Shown: in pieces, positions 18,533 to 25,882 of the stretch | Numbering within the stretch: the first letter of the stretch is position 1 | Layout of the letters: each line of letters starts with the position of its first letter | DNA from: Sinorhizobium medicae | GTDB lineage: Bacteria > Pseudomonadota > Alphaproteobacteria > Rhizobiales > Rhizobiaceae | Direction of reading: 5' to 3' | DNA: 64,000 nt | Assembly: GCF_007827695.1 (NCBI RefSeq) | Contig: NZ_VITA01000005.1 | Span: forward strand, 352,799-416,798 | Position numbers and translations under genes: made by a program | The notes under the pieces: model-generated | Told to the model about the DNA's origin: nothing | What the model saw: only the letters and a program-made list of their open reading frames with translations | The model's database searches: none

Positions 18533-20014
18533 ATGGTGGAAGATGCGCGTCCGGCCGATCCGAGTGCGGCGCCACGAGCGGCGGCCGGCTATCTTGGTGG
18601 CCTTTCCGGCAAATTGCTGCTGCTGACGGTTGCCTTCGTCATGCTGGCCGAGGTGCTGATCTTCGTGCCCTCCGTCGCCAATATGCGCATTCGCTGGCTG
18701 CAGGACCGCCTGAACACCGTGGCGGCGGCGGCTGTCGTCGTCGACGGCCTGCAGAATGTCGAGCTGCCCCGCGCCGTTCAGCGCGAGACCCTGATGGCGA
18801 CCGGCACGAAAGCCATCGTCATCCGCCGAAAGGATGCCTCGCGGATGATCGCCAGCGTCGATATGCCCCCGGCCATCGACGGGGAGTACGACCTTGCCGA
18901 CTTCACGGCCCTCGGCGCAGTCCGGGACGCTTTCGACACGCTTCTTTTCGGGGGCCACCGGGTGGTGCGAATCTATGGGCCGCTAGGCGAGGGCGATGCG
19001 ACGATCGAGCTGGTGATGAAGGATGCCAAGCTGCGCACGGCCATGCTCGTCTATTCCCGCAACGTCTTCCTGCTGTCGATCGTCATATCGCTGATCACCG
19101 CGGCCCTCATCTTCCTGGCAATCAATCGCATGCTGATCGTTCCGATACGACGGCTGACCAAAAGCATGCAGGAGTTCTCGAACGAGCCGTCGAACCCCGA
19201 ACGCGTGCTCGTGCCGCCGGACGGCAAGGATGAACTGGCGGTGGCCGGGCAGCACCTTGCCAGCATGCAGCGCGAATTGCAGAGAACTTTGAAACAGCAG
19301 AAGAGCCTTGCCGAGCTCGGCCTTGCCGTTTCCAAGATCAACCACGACATGCGCAACATCCTCTCTTCCGCGCAGCTCATTTCCGACCGCCTGGCCGCTG
19401 TCGACGATCCGGTGGTCAAGCGCTTCGCACCGACATTGCTCAGGGCCATCGATCGCGCCGTCGGCTACACGCGCGAGGTTCTCTCCTACGGGCGCACCAC
19501 GGAGGCGGAGCCCCATCGCCGCTTCGTGTCGCTCCGGCCGCTTGTCGAGGACGTGGCCGAACTGCTTTCCGTCGACCGGCAGGACGGCATCGATTTCCAG
19601 ATACAGGTGCGAGAAGACATCGAGGTGGATGCGGATAGCGAGCAGCTCTTTCGCGTCGTCCACAATATCTGCCGCAATGCCGTCGAGGCGCTTGCAAACT
19701 ACACGCCCGAGAACGGTTCCGAGAGACGGATCTCCGTTTCGGCGGTGCGGACCGGCAGCGTTGTTACGATTTCGATCGAGGACACCGGTCCTGGCATGCC
19801 GGCCAAAGCGCGCGAAAATCTCTTCGCCGCCTTCCGGGGCTCGGCCCGATCGGGCGGCACGGGCCTGGGTCTCGCAATCGCACGCGAACTGGTGCTCGCC
19901 CATGGCGGAACCATCGCCCTCGTCGAAAAGCCCACCCCCGGCACGCTGTTTCGCATAGAACTGCCGGACCGCCCGGTACGGCTCGATGCCTTCCGCGCCA
20001 AGGGACGGTCCTGA
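18533..20014 (+). CDS. Membrane sensor histidine kinase (orphan)
   Basis: A 493-residue kinase with a first membrane helix (about residues 27-47), a periplasmic sensor stretch of about 120 residues, a second helix (about 175-198), a HAMP-like linker, an atypical dimerisation helix with H271 in INHDMRN, and an HATPase_c domain with N-box NICRNAVEAL, G1 DTGPGMP and G2 GGTGLGLAIA. The histidine context resembles HWE/NtrB-like variants more than classical HisKA (HELRTPL). No response regulator is adjacent, so its partner is unknown. The start is taken at the ATG at 18533; a TTG nine bases upstream is possible. The gap to the reductase gene is 21 bases, so all three genes from 16264 may be one operon. 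Confidence 0.85.
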   Translation: MVEDARPADPSAAPRAAAGYLGGLSGKLLLLTVAFVMLAEVLIFVPSVANMRIRWLQDRLNTVAAAAVVVDGLQNVELPRAVQRETLMATGTKAIVIRRKDASRMIASVDMPPAIDGEYDLADFTALGAVRDAFDTLLFGGHRVVRIYGPLGEGDATIELVMKDAKLRTAMLVYSRNVFLLSIVISLITAALIFLAINRMLIVPIRRLTKSMQEFSNEPSNPERVLVPPDGKDELAVAGQHLASMQRELQRTLKQQKSLAELGLAVSKINHDMRNILSSAQLISDRLAAVDDPVVKRFAPTLLRAIDRAVGYTREVLSYGRTTEAEPHRRFVSLRPLVEDVAELLSVDRQDGIDFQIQVREDIEVDADSEQLFRVVHNICRNAVEALANYTPENGSERRISVSAVRTGSVVTISIEDTGPGMPAKARENLFAAFRGSARSGGTGLGLAIARELVLAHGGTIALVEKPTPGTLFRIELPDRPVRLDAFRAKGRS

Positions 20015-20146
20015 TGAGGTTCTCGTCCGCACCGGAGGAGACGCAGGGATACCGTCGCAAAAACAGAATTTTTGGCTAAAGGCGCTTGCAATCGCCGAAA
20101 GGACCCTTTAGAGGATCGCCACGCAAGCGGTTCACCGCTTAGGCAC

Positions 20147-20223
20147 GCACCCGTAGCTCAGCTGGATAGAGCACCAGACTACGAATCTGGGGGTCAGGAG
20201 TTCGAATCTCTTCGGGTGCGCCA
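20147..20223 (+). tRNA. tRNA-Arg (anticodon ACG)
   Basis: A 77-base cloverleaf with encoded CCA. The acceptor arms are GCACCCG/CGGGTGC, the D-loop region is AGCTCAGCTGGATAGAGC, the anticodon stem CCAGA/TCTGG encloses CTACGAA (anticodon ACG, wobble adenosine expected to become inosine), and the T-loop is TTCGAAT. It is followed by a T-rich stretch (TTTTCTTTTTTT) that serves as terminator. Confidence 0.97.
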
Positions 20224-20709
20224 TTTTCTTTTTTTCCCTGCGAACATGCAAAAGCTTAAGAGCATCTTTGGCTCTTAGGGGTTCGGACCGGCCATTGCGG
20301 CACAGGTAATTGCTCCTTGAGCGCCGATTGCCTCGCGCCATCGGTGAGTTCCGGCCAAATCGGGCCGGGCCATTTCCAATCAGGGGTTATAGAGCGCCTT
20401 TCTCTATGATTCGGATTAGCCCGCGGCCAGCGCGAGAGAGCGAGTTTTTCCGACCGCTCACGCAAACCGGCCCGTTCTTGGGCGTCCCATCTACTTATTT
20501 GCACATAACCTTCTATTCGATCACTTCTATGCGTTCAACCTTTGGGTGAATCATGCGTCCGAGCGCCTGTTGTCGTGGTGCCAGGTTCCACACTTGGGCG
20601 AGAGCGAAGCAGAACGGCTGCTCTTCTCGGGCTTGGGTACCGAACAGGACTTATTCCCGAGCGACGGTGAGCGCTGGAGAGAGCAGGATCATTCTTGAAG
20701 GAGGTTATC
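20224..20709. other. 486-base upstream region of the adhesin operon
   Basis: No gene recognised. It contains the T-run ending the tRNA transcript, a 7-base stem (TAAGAGC 20257-20263 with GCTCTTA 20271-20277), an AT-rich patch around 20495-20540 (TTGCACATAACC...CTATGCG) that could hold a promoter, and a perfect AAGGAGG at 20698-20704. The length suggests regulated expression of the adhesin, but I cannot name a regulator. Confidence 0.5.
20698..20704 (+). promoter_or_regulatory. Shine-Dalgarno site fixing a TTG start for the adhesin
   Basis: AAGGAGG with a five-base spacer (TTATC) to the TTG at 20710. This makes 20710 the probable start rather than the in-frame TTG at 20695, which would overlap the site. 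Confidence 0.7.
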
Positions 20710-22509
20710 TTGGTAGTAGCGACTTGCACACGTTCTGTTGATCGCAGGCGAGATCGAGGTGTCTCTTCAAGCTGGTTTCGGCTTGCGCTGGGGAGACGAC
20801 GGCTGATTGGGCCGGGTACGGCCGTCTTGCTGGCAGCTGCCGTGGTGACAGGTTCCGCGCCGGCAGTCTCGGCCGCCACGCTGACCTCGATCTTCGCGAC
20901 CGAGGCCAACAGAACCGGCGAAAACGGCGCGACCGCCAACTCTGCATGTGATTCGGAGCTGAGATTTTGCTCCACTGCGATCGGCACTGGTGCCGACGCA
21001 AGCGGTGTCGCTTCAACCGCGCTTGCTTCCGAGGCCGTGGCATCCGGAACGAAAGCAATTGCGATCGGCGGACGCTCGTCAGCGTCCGGGGAGAACAGCA
21101 TTGCTCTAGGCACGTCTGCGCAAGCCGCGGGAAGTCAGGCCACCGCCGTCGGTCTGCAATCGAATGCCGGTGGCGGCAATTCGATCGCCTTGGGCTTTGG
21201 GGCGCAGACGAGGGCCGGGGATGCAACGGATCCGGACGGCGCGACCTCAGCCGTAGCGATCGGATCCGGCGCGCAGGCCAATGGCGAACAATCCCTGAGC
21301 TTCGGCTCATTAGCCGAGGCGACCGGTGAAGGAAGCGTCGCCATCGGTCCGCTCAGCAAAGTGTCGGCCAAAAATGGCGTCGGCATCGGTAACGATAACA
21401 AGGTTTCAGGCATCGACAGTGTCGGTATCGGTACCGGCAATTCGGTGACAGGTGAAAAAAGCGTCGGCATCGGATACGCCAATACCGTCTCGGGCGATAG
21501 CAGTGGTGCAATAGGCGACCCGACCACCATTACGGGCACCGGTTCCTATTCTCTCGGCAACGACAACACCATCGACGCCGACAACGCCGGCACGTTCGGC
21601 AACGACAACAAACTGGCGAATACGGCCGATGGCAGCCGCATCGTAGGCAACGGCAACGACATAGATGTCGGGGACGCTTTCGTGCTCGGCAATACGGCCG
21701 ACGTCACGGTCGAGGGCGGCGTCGCGCTCGGTACCAGCTCTGTTTCCGACACCGGCGCGGTGGACGGCTACGTGCCGTTTGGTGCATCGGAAGCGGACAG
21801 AAACGCAATCGCCGAAACGAAAAGCACGAGCGGCGCCGTGGCAGTGGGCAATGATGCCCCCGGTGCCGAAATCTATCGCCAGATCACGGGGCTTGCCGCC
21901 GGTACGGCGGATTCCGATGCCGTCAATGTCTCACAGCTCAAGGCCCTCGAAGGCGGCGTGAAAAATGCCGTATCCTATGACACCGACGCCGCCGGCCAGA
22001 AGCTCAACACGATCACCTTGAAGGGTGGCGACCCCAACCAGCCGGTTCTCGTGGCCAATGTCGCCAAAGGCGTAAAGGACACCGATGCCGCCAATGTCGG
22101 TCAGGTCAAGGAAGGGATCGCCGAAACCAAGCACTACACGGACGAAAAGACCAATTGGGCGATAGATCAGTCGGCCAGCTATACGGATACCGTCACGGAC
22201 ACCAAGGTCCGCGCGGCGAACCACTACACGGATCAGAAATTCTCGCAGCTGTCGGGCGAGCTCGGGGAAGTTCGCGGGGAAGCCCGCCAGGCCGCCGCAA
22301 TCGGCCTCGCGGCATCCTCCCTGCGTTTCGACGACCGGCCTGGCAAGCTAAGCGTAGCGCTTGGAGGCGGGTTCTGGAGGAGCGAAGCAGCACTCGCATT
22401 CGGCGCCGGCTACACGAGTGAGAACGGCCGCATGCGGGCAAATCTCACCGGAACGGCGGCCGGGGGGCACGTCGGCGTTGGCGCGGGGCTCAGCATCACT
22501 TTGAACTGA
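20710..22509 (+). CDS. Trimeric autotransporter adhesin (YadA-like)
   Basis: Type Vc secreted adhesin of about 599 residues that should form a surface trimer. In order: a long N-terminal signal region ending near ...VSAATLTS (about residue 56); a head of about 14-residue YadA beta-roll repeats of the form S-x-A-I-G-x-x-A-x-A-x-G (about 95-345); a neck with DAVNVSQLKAL (about 405); a short stalk with a second DAANVGQVK neck and coiled-coil YTDxK repeats; and a C-terminal YadA anchor (about 515-599) ending in SITLN. It starts at TTG with a strong ribosome site. It is the first gene of three closely spaced genes and is likely a host- or surface-attachment factor; the ligand is unknown. Confidence 0.9.
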   Translation: MVVATCTRSVDRRRDRGVSSSWFRLALGRRRLIGPGTAVLLAAAVVTGSAPAVSAATLTSIFATEANRTGENGATANSACDSELRFCSTAIGTGADASGVASTALASEAVASGTKAIAIGGRSSASGENSIALGTSAQAAGSQATAVGLQSNAGGGNSIALGFGAQTRAGDATDPDGATSAVAIGSGAQANGEQSLSFGSLAEATGEGSVAIGPLSKVSAKNGVGIGNDNKVSGIDSVGIGTGNSVTGEKSVGIGYANTVSGDSSGAIGDPTTITGTGSYSLGNDNTIDADNAGTFGNDNKLANTADGSRIVGNGNDIDVGDAFVLGNTADVTVEGGVALGTSSVSDTGAVDGYVPFGASEADRNAIAETKSTSGAVAVGNDAPGAEIYRQITGLAAGTADSDAVNVSQLKALEGGVKNAVSYDTDAAGQKLNTITLKGGDPNQPVLVANVAKGVKDTDAANVGQVKEGIAETKHYTDEKTNWAIDQSASYTDTVTDTKVRAANHYTDQKFSQLSGELGEVRGEARQAAAIGLAASSLRFDDRPGKLSVALGGGFWRSEAALAFGAGYTSENGRMRANLTGTAAGGHVGVGAGLSITLN

Positions 22510-22510
22510 G

Positions 22511-23086
22511 ATGTCCAGGCAACTCGCCACCGTGCTTCCCGTCGCGGCTTGCATGGTCCTGTCCGGCGGCGCTCCCGCCGTCGGGCAGGGTGCGACGCCG
22601 GAACCCCGCTACTGGATCAAGCCGTCCGAGGTCGCGATTCCGCCCGACGTGCCGATCGGCATGTATCGCCGCCTCATCCGTCCTTTCGAGAACTGGACTC
22701 TGATTTGTGACGAGAATCTCAAGTCCAAACAGAGAATCTGCAACGTGTCTCAACTCGTCGTCGATAAGGCCGGCAACACTGTTTTCAGCTGGTCGCTGGC
22801 CGCAACCGCACAAGGCAAGCCGGTGATGATCCTGCGCGTCCCCCCCGCGGCGGGAAAAGGTTCGATCATCCGTCTGTCTTTCTCCGACCGAAAGGAGCCG
22901 GTCGAGGTGCGGGTGGAGAGCTGTGACTCCGTTGTATGCCTGGGAACGGTACCGGTAGGCCCGATCCTTCGCTCCCATATCGCTCGGCAGTCGACGGTCC
23001 GCCTGTCCTATGGCGCCGATCAGGGGGACGTCAGTTTCAATCTGCCCTTCCAAGGGCTGCCTCAGGCATTGGAGGCGATAGAGTAG
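22511..23086 (+). CDS. Invasion-associated locus B (IalB) family protein
   Basis: A 191-residue secreted protein with a signal peptide (about 1-26) and an IalB domain. IalB proteins were first described as Bartonella erythrocyte-invasion factors and are common in free-living Rhizobiales, where the role is unclear. Four cysteines in the family pattern (LIC...RIC and SCDSVVC) should form disulfides in the periplasm. The segment WTLICDEN matches the usual IalB amino-terminal motif. It begins one base after the adhesin stop codon, so the two are almost certainly translated from one mRNA. Its place beside a trimeric adhesin suggests a part in adhesin biogenesis or attachment, which is inference only. 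Confidence 0.85.
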   Translation: MSRQLATVLPVAACMVLSGGAPAVGQGATPEPRYWIKPSEVAIPPDVPIGMYRRLIRPFENWTLICDENLKSKQRICNVSQLVVDKAGNTVFSWSLAATAQGKPVMILRVPPAAGKGSIIRLSFSDRKEPVEVRVESCDSVVCLGTVPVGPILRSHIARQSTVRLSYGADQGDVSFNLPFQGLPQALEAIE

Positions 23087-23099
23087 AAATGCAGACGAC

Positions 23100-23786
23100 A
23101 TGAACAAGATCGACGGAAATGATCAGTCTTCTGCCGGCAGCTTGCGCGATGGCGCCCCTGCCGAAACGGCCGATCCGCGCCCGGCTTCCCGGGAGCACAT
23201 CTGGCGGAGGCTCTTCTATGGCGCTGCCGGCGTTCTCGTTCTCGGCAGCGCCGCGGCGGCCGTGATGTATTATCAAGGTGTGATCGGCTTGAGCGCTTCG
23301 TCCGGCGGGTCGGGTCAGGCCGCGGAAACGAAGGACAGGCTATCGACGAGCGTTTTTGCCCGCCATATGCACCAGGCGGGGATGAAGAAGTGTACGACAG
23401 TGTTTCCGCTCCTCGGCGACCTGCTGGTCGCCGGATCCCGCCACAGCGCGCGCACCTACTGGAACGCGGAAGAAGCGGATGCGCACATGGTGCAGACACT
23501 TGTCGGCCTTGATTACAGGACACCCGGTTATCAGGGTTCGGCAGGCGGCCTGATATTCGCAGCTCCCCTGCCGAATGGCGGCTGCGAGGGGGCCATGGTT
23601 CGCATCGCGCCTTTTGCGAAGTCCTGCAAGGACATGGTATCCCTCCTGCCGAAGGGCAGCGCGCCTGCCGATAATCTCTCGGGCGTTCAGACCTACGCTC
23701 TCGGTAATGGCCAGGGACAGGCGATGCTCATTCCCGTAGGCGATGCACATTGCATCGCCGTCTCGACGACAGCGCTTGCGCAATGA
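23100..23786 (+). CDS. Unrecognised membrane-anchored protein with four periplasmic cysteines
   Basis: A 228-residue protein I cannot assign to a family. It has a hydrophilic, probably cytoplasmic N-terminus (about 1-34), one membrane helix (about 38-60), then an extracytoplasmic domain with four cysteines (KKC, GGC, KSC, AHC contexts) likely forming two disulfides. It starts 13 bases after the IalB-like gene and is the third member of the adhesin operon. The topology (inner-membrane anchor, periplasmic domain) would suit an accessory factor for the autotransporter, similar in position though not in sequence to SadB- or TpgA-type helpers. That function is speculative. Confidence 0.75.
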   Translation: MNKIDGNDQSSAGSLRDGAPAETADPRPASREHIWRRLFYGAAGVLVLGSAAAAVMYYQGVIGLSASSGGSGQAAETKDRLSTSVFARHMHQAGMKKCTTVFPLLGDLLVAGSRHSARTYWNAEEADAHMVQTLVGLDYRTPGYQGSAGGLIFAAPLPNGGCEGAMVRIAPFAKSCKDMVSLLPKGSAPADNLSGVQTYALGNGQGQAMLIPVGDAHCIAVSTTALAQ

Positions 23787-23812
23787 TTTGCGAGATCGAC
23801 GGCACCACCAAA

Positions 23813-24283
23813 TCACGACGGATGGCTGAACCGGGCTACCTGCGCGTCCTTGGTCAGGTTGCGGAAATTCGGGCCACTCATATGCACGAGCGTCCTGTGG
23901 TCGCCTCCTTCGAAATAGACGTCGCTCGCCCGGTCTAGGCTTTCATCGAGAATAACGGCAACGCCGTAGGCCGATCCGATGGGCGGAACGGCGCCCGTCT
24001 CGCAATCGCTGAACAGCTCGCTGACCTCTTCCTCGGAGGCGAGGCCCAGCCGGCGGTTCATGACCTCCTGCAGCGTGGACAGCTCGACCCGGTGCGAGGC
24101 CGGCACGACGGCAAGCACATAGCCCGTCTCGTGGTGAACGACCACGGATTTGGCGAGTCTGTTGCCCGGTACATGGGCCGCTTCGGCAGTCTGACTGGTG
24201 GTCGCGGTGCGGTGATGAGCGAGCGTGTCGTAGTCGATGCCCTCGCTGTCGATATAGTCCTGAAGTTTCCTGGCTATCGTCAT
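23813..24283 (-). CDS. YbaK/EbsC-type aminoacyl-tRNA deacylase
   Basis: A 156-residue single-domain protein of the YbaK/ProX family, which hydrolyses mis-charged aminoacyl-tRNAs in trans. The fold's conserved features are visible: the lysine-containing LAKSVVVH near residue 44, the VVPASHRVEL strand near 60, and a C-terminal GPNFRNL. The exact specificity (Cys-tRNAPro, Ala-tRNAPro or another) is not deducible. It runs convergent with the adhesin operon, 26 bases between stops, with no clear terminator in between. The upstream 200 bases separate it from the small membrane peptide gene. Confidence 0.85.
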   Translation of the reverse strand: MTIARKLQDYIDSEGIDYDTLAHHRTATTSQTAEAAHVPGNRLAKSVVVHHETGYVLAVVPASHRVELSTLQEVMNRRLGLASEEEVSELFSDCETGAVPPIGSAYGVAVILDESLDRASDVYFEGGDHRTLVHMSGPNFRNLTKDAQVARFSHPS

Positions 24284-24489
24284 CGCAGGCCCCCTTTTCT
24301 TCGTGGTGGCGCGGAAACCAGCATTTTCCTCTCATCATTCGCGGAGTCAACGAGGAAAGGAACGTCCCGACGGCGCGTGTGTTTTGTAAATGTGGCGTTC
24401 ACGGTCTTGTGCTTGGCAGGTGCCTGAAATGCGCTGGCCGGAAACCCATATGAATTGAGTGCAGATCGCCGCCCGTAAGGAGGGACGCG

Positions 24490-24597
24490 ATGTATCGCTA
24501 TATGATGAAGGAACTGATGCTCATCATCGCCGGCCTGACGGTCTGTGCGGTGCTCTTCCTGCTTGTGCTCTCCCAGGGAGCGGCCGCGTCTCTTTGA
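24490..24597 (+). CDS. 35-residue single-helix membrane peptide
   Basis: A short frame MYRYMMKELMLIIAGLTVCA... of 35 residues with one membrane helix (about residues 9-29) and a basic/aromatic N-terminus. A very strong AAGGAGGG lies seven bases before the ATG at 24490, better than most genes here, and a TGA at 24595 ends it. It stands alone between the leftward YbaK-like gene and the convergent DUF1810 gene, nine bases from the latter's stop. It resembles no family I know. The ribosome site and composition favour a real small protein. Confidence 0.6.
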   Translation: MYRYMMKELMLIIAGLTVCAVLFLLVLSQGAAASL

Positions 24598-24606
24598 GTG
24601 TGCGGA

Positions 24607-25038
24607 TCAGCTTCGGCCGAGAATTTCGAGTGTCTTCGGGTCCCGAACGCCGTTGAAGTAGAAGTCCAGCGCGCGGGCGAATGCATCGGCCTCAGGCGCT
24701 GCGGCTTCGAAGAGCGTCATCGACGATCGGAATTTGAAGTCGTCCGGCCGGCCGAAAATCTCCAGAGCGCTACGCCCTCTGACGCCGTTTACCGCTTCGG
24801 TGCATTCGAGGATGCGACGGCCGAGGAGAGGGTGCCCGAAATAGGCCCGCGCCTCGGGAAGACCCGGCAGGGCATAATATATCGCCGTCGGCGAGCGACC
24901 GAGGCCGGCGATTTGCGGAAAGATGAACCACATCCAGTGCGTATGCTTGGCTCCGGCGCGAAGCTCCGCCAGTGCGGCCGGATAACTGCCTTCCTGCGCC
25001 GCGGTAAAGCGTTCGAGATCGAAAGCCGCGCCTGCCAT
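24607..25038 (-). CDS. DUF1810 family protein
   Basis: A 143-residue soluble protein of the DUF1810 family. The family pattern is evident: FDLERFTAAQEGSY at the start, HTHWMWFIFPQIAGLGRSPTAIYYAL in the middle, and the DDFKFRSSMTLFEAA segment near the end. Members are structurally related to NADAR-type hydrolases, but no activity is established. I start at the ATG at 25038, where homologues begin, with GGAGAA upstream. A GTG at 25098 would add 20 residues lacking similarity. It is separated from the YigZ-like gene by about 190 bases on the same strand. Confidence 0.82.
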   Translation of the reverse strand: MAGAAFDLERFTAAQEGSYPAALAELRAGAKHTHWMWFIFPQIAGLGRSPTAIYYALPGLPEARAYFGHPLLGRRILECTEAVNGVRGRSALEIFGRPDDFKFRSSMTLFEAAAPEADAFARALDFYFNGVRDPKTLEILGRS

Positions 25039-25224
25039 GAATGAGGGATTCTCCGCCCGTGCTCGTTCCAGTGCTGCGGAGCATAGACCTTCGATCACGA
25101 TGTTTTTAGGTCGTCTCGACCTAACACATGAACGTGCTCGATTTCAAAAAATTTCCATCGATCAGGCGCGACGGGCGACCGCATCCGGTGCGCGCCTGTG
25201 CTTGCCGCAGACGAAAGGCTCGGG

Positions 25225-25809
25225 TCAGTCGCAGAGCTTCAGGAGCGCCTTGCCGCGGCTGAGGTCGCTTACGAGAGCGCTCACTTCGTCCACAGCATTC
25301 TGCGGTATCTCGACCGAAAGCACCGAACCCGTGTCGGTGAAGGTCTCTGCGGCAGTCGTCACCCCGCGCGCCGCAAGCCGCGCCCTGATCAGCGCGAGAT
25401 CGGCGAAGTCGCAGGCAATCTCGGCGCGCTGTCGTTCCACGAGTTCAATCTTCTCCGCGGCCCGCAGGCAAAGCGCCGCAGTGCCGCCATAGGCACGAAC
25501 CAGTCCGCCGCTGCCAAGCAGGATGCCCCCGAACCAGCGCGTGACGACGACGGCCACCCGGTCCAGCGACTGGCCGTCTATCGCCGAAAGGATCGGCTTG
25601 CCCGCCGTGCCGCCCGGTTCGCCGTCGTCACTGAAGCGATAGTTCTGGCCGACCCGCCAGGCCCAGCAATTGTGATTGGCCGCAGGGTCGGCGTGGGCGG
25701 CAAGGAAAGCTTTGGCGGATTGCTCGTCCTCAACCGGCCCGGCGATCGCCAGGAAGCGGCTCTTCCTGATTTCCTGTGTCGAGGACTCGATGCGTTGAAG
25801 GGTGAACAT
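25225..25809 (-). CDS. YigZ/IMPACT family protein
   Basis: A 194-residue protein with the UPF0029/IMPACT N-terminal domain (about 1-120) and a YigZ-type C-terminal ferredoxin-like domain (about 130-194). Landmarks are KSRFLAIAGPV near residue 16, the strongly conserved NHNCWAWRVG with DDGEPGGTAGKPIL around 45-70, and VVVTRWFGGILLGSGGLVRAY around 85-105. The eukaryotic relative regulates the eIF2-alpha kinase GCN2; the bacterial role is unknown. The start at 25809 (MFTLQRIES) is preceded by a purine-rich GGAAAAAAG. It follows putA on the same strand 73 bases after its stop. Confidence 0.87.
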   Translation of the reverse strand: MFTLQRIESSTQEIRKSRFLAIAGPVEDEQSAKAFLAAHADPAANHNCWAWRVGQNYRFSDDGEPGGTAGKPILSAIDGQSLDRVAVVVTRWFGGILLGSGGLVRAYGGTAALCLRAAEKIELVERQRAEIACDFADLALIRARLAARGVTTAAETFTDTGSVLSVEIPQNAVDEVSALVSDLSRGKALLKLCD

Positions 25810-25882
25810 CCGCTTTTTTCCGTTTGCGATCCGATAGCGGATTTGCAGCCGAGAGGCCAAGAACGATGTTCCCGGCCGGCCC

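Noticed and set aside
20147-20709. tRNA-Arg as an integration site for a genomic island carrying the adhesin
   Set aside because: tRNA 3' ends are common integration sites, but I found no repeat of the tRNA end downstream and no integrase in the window.
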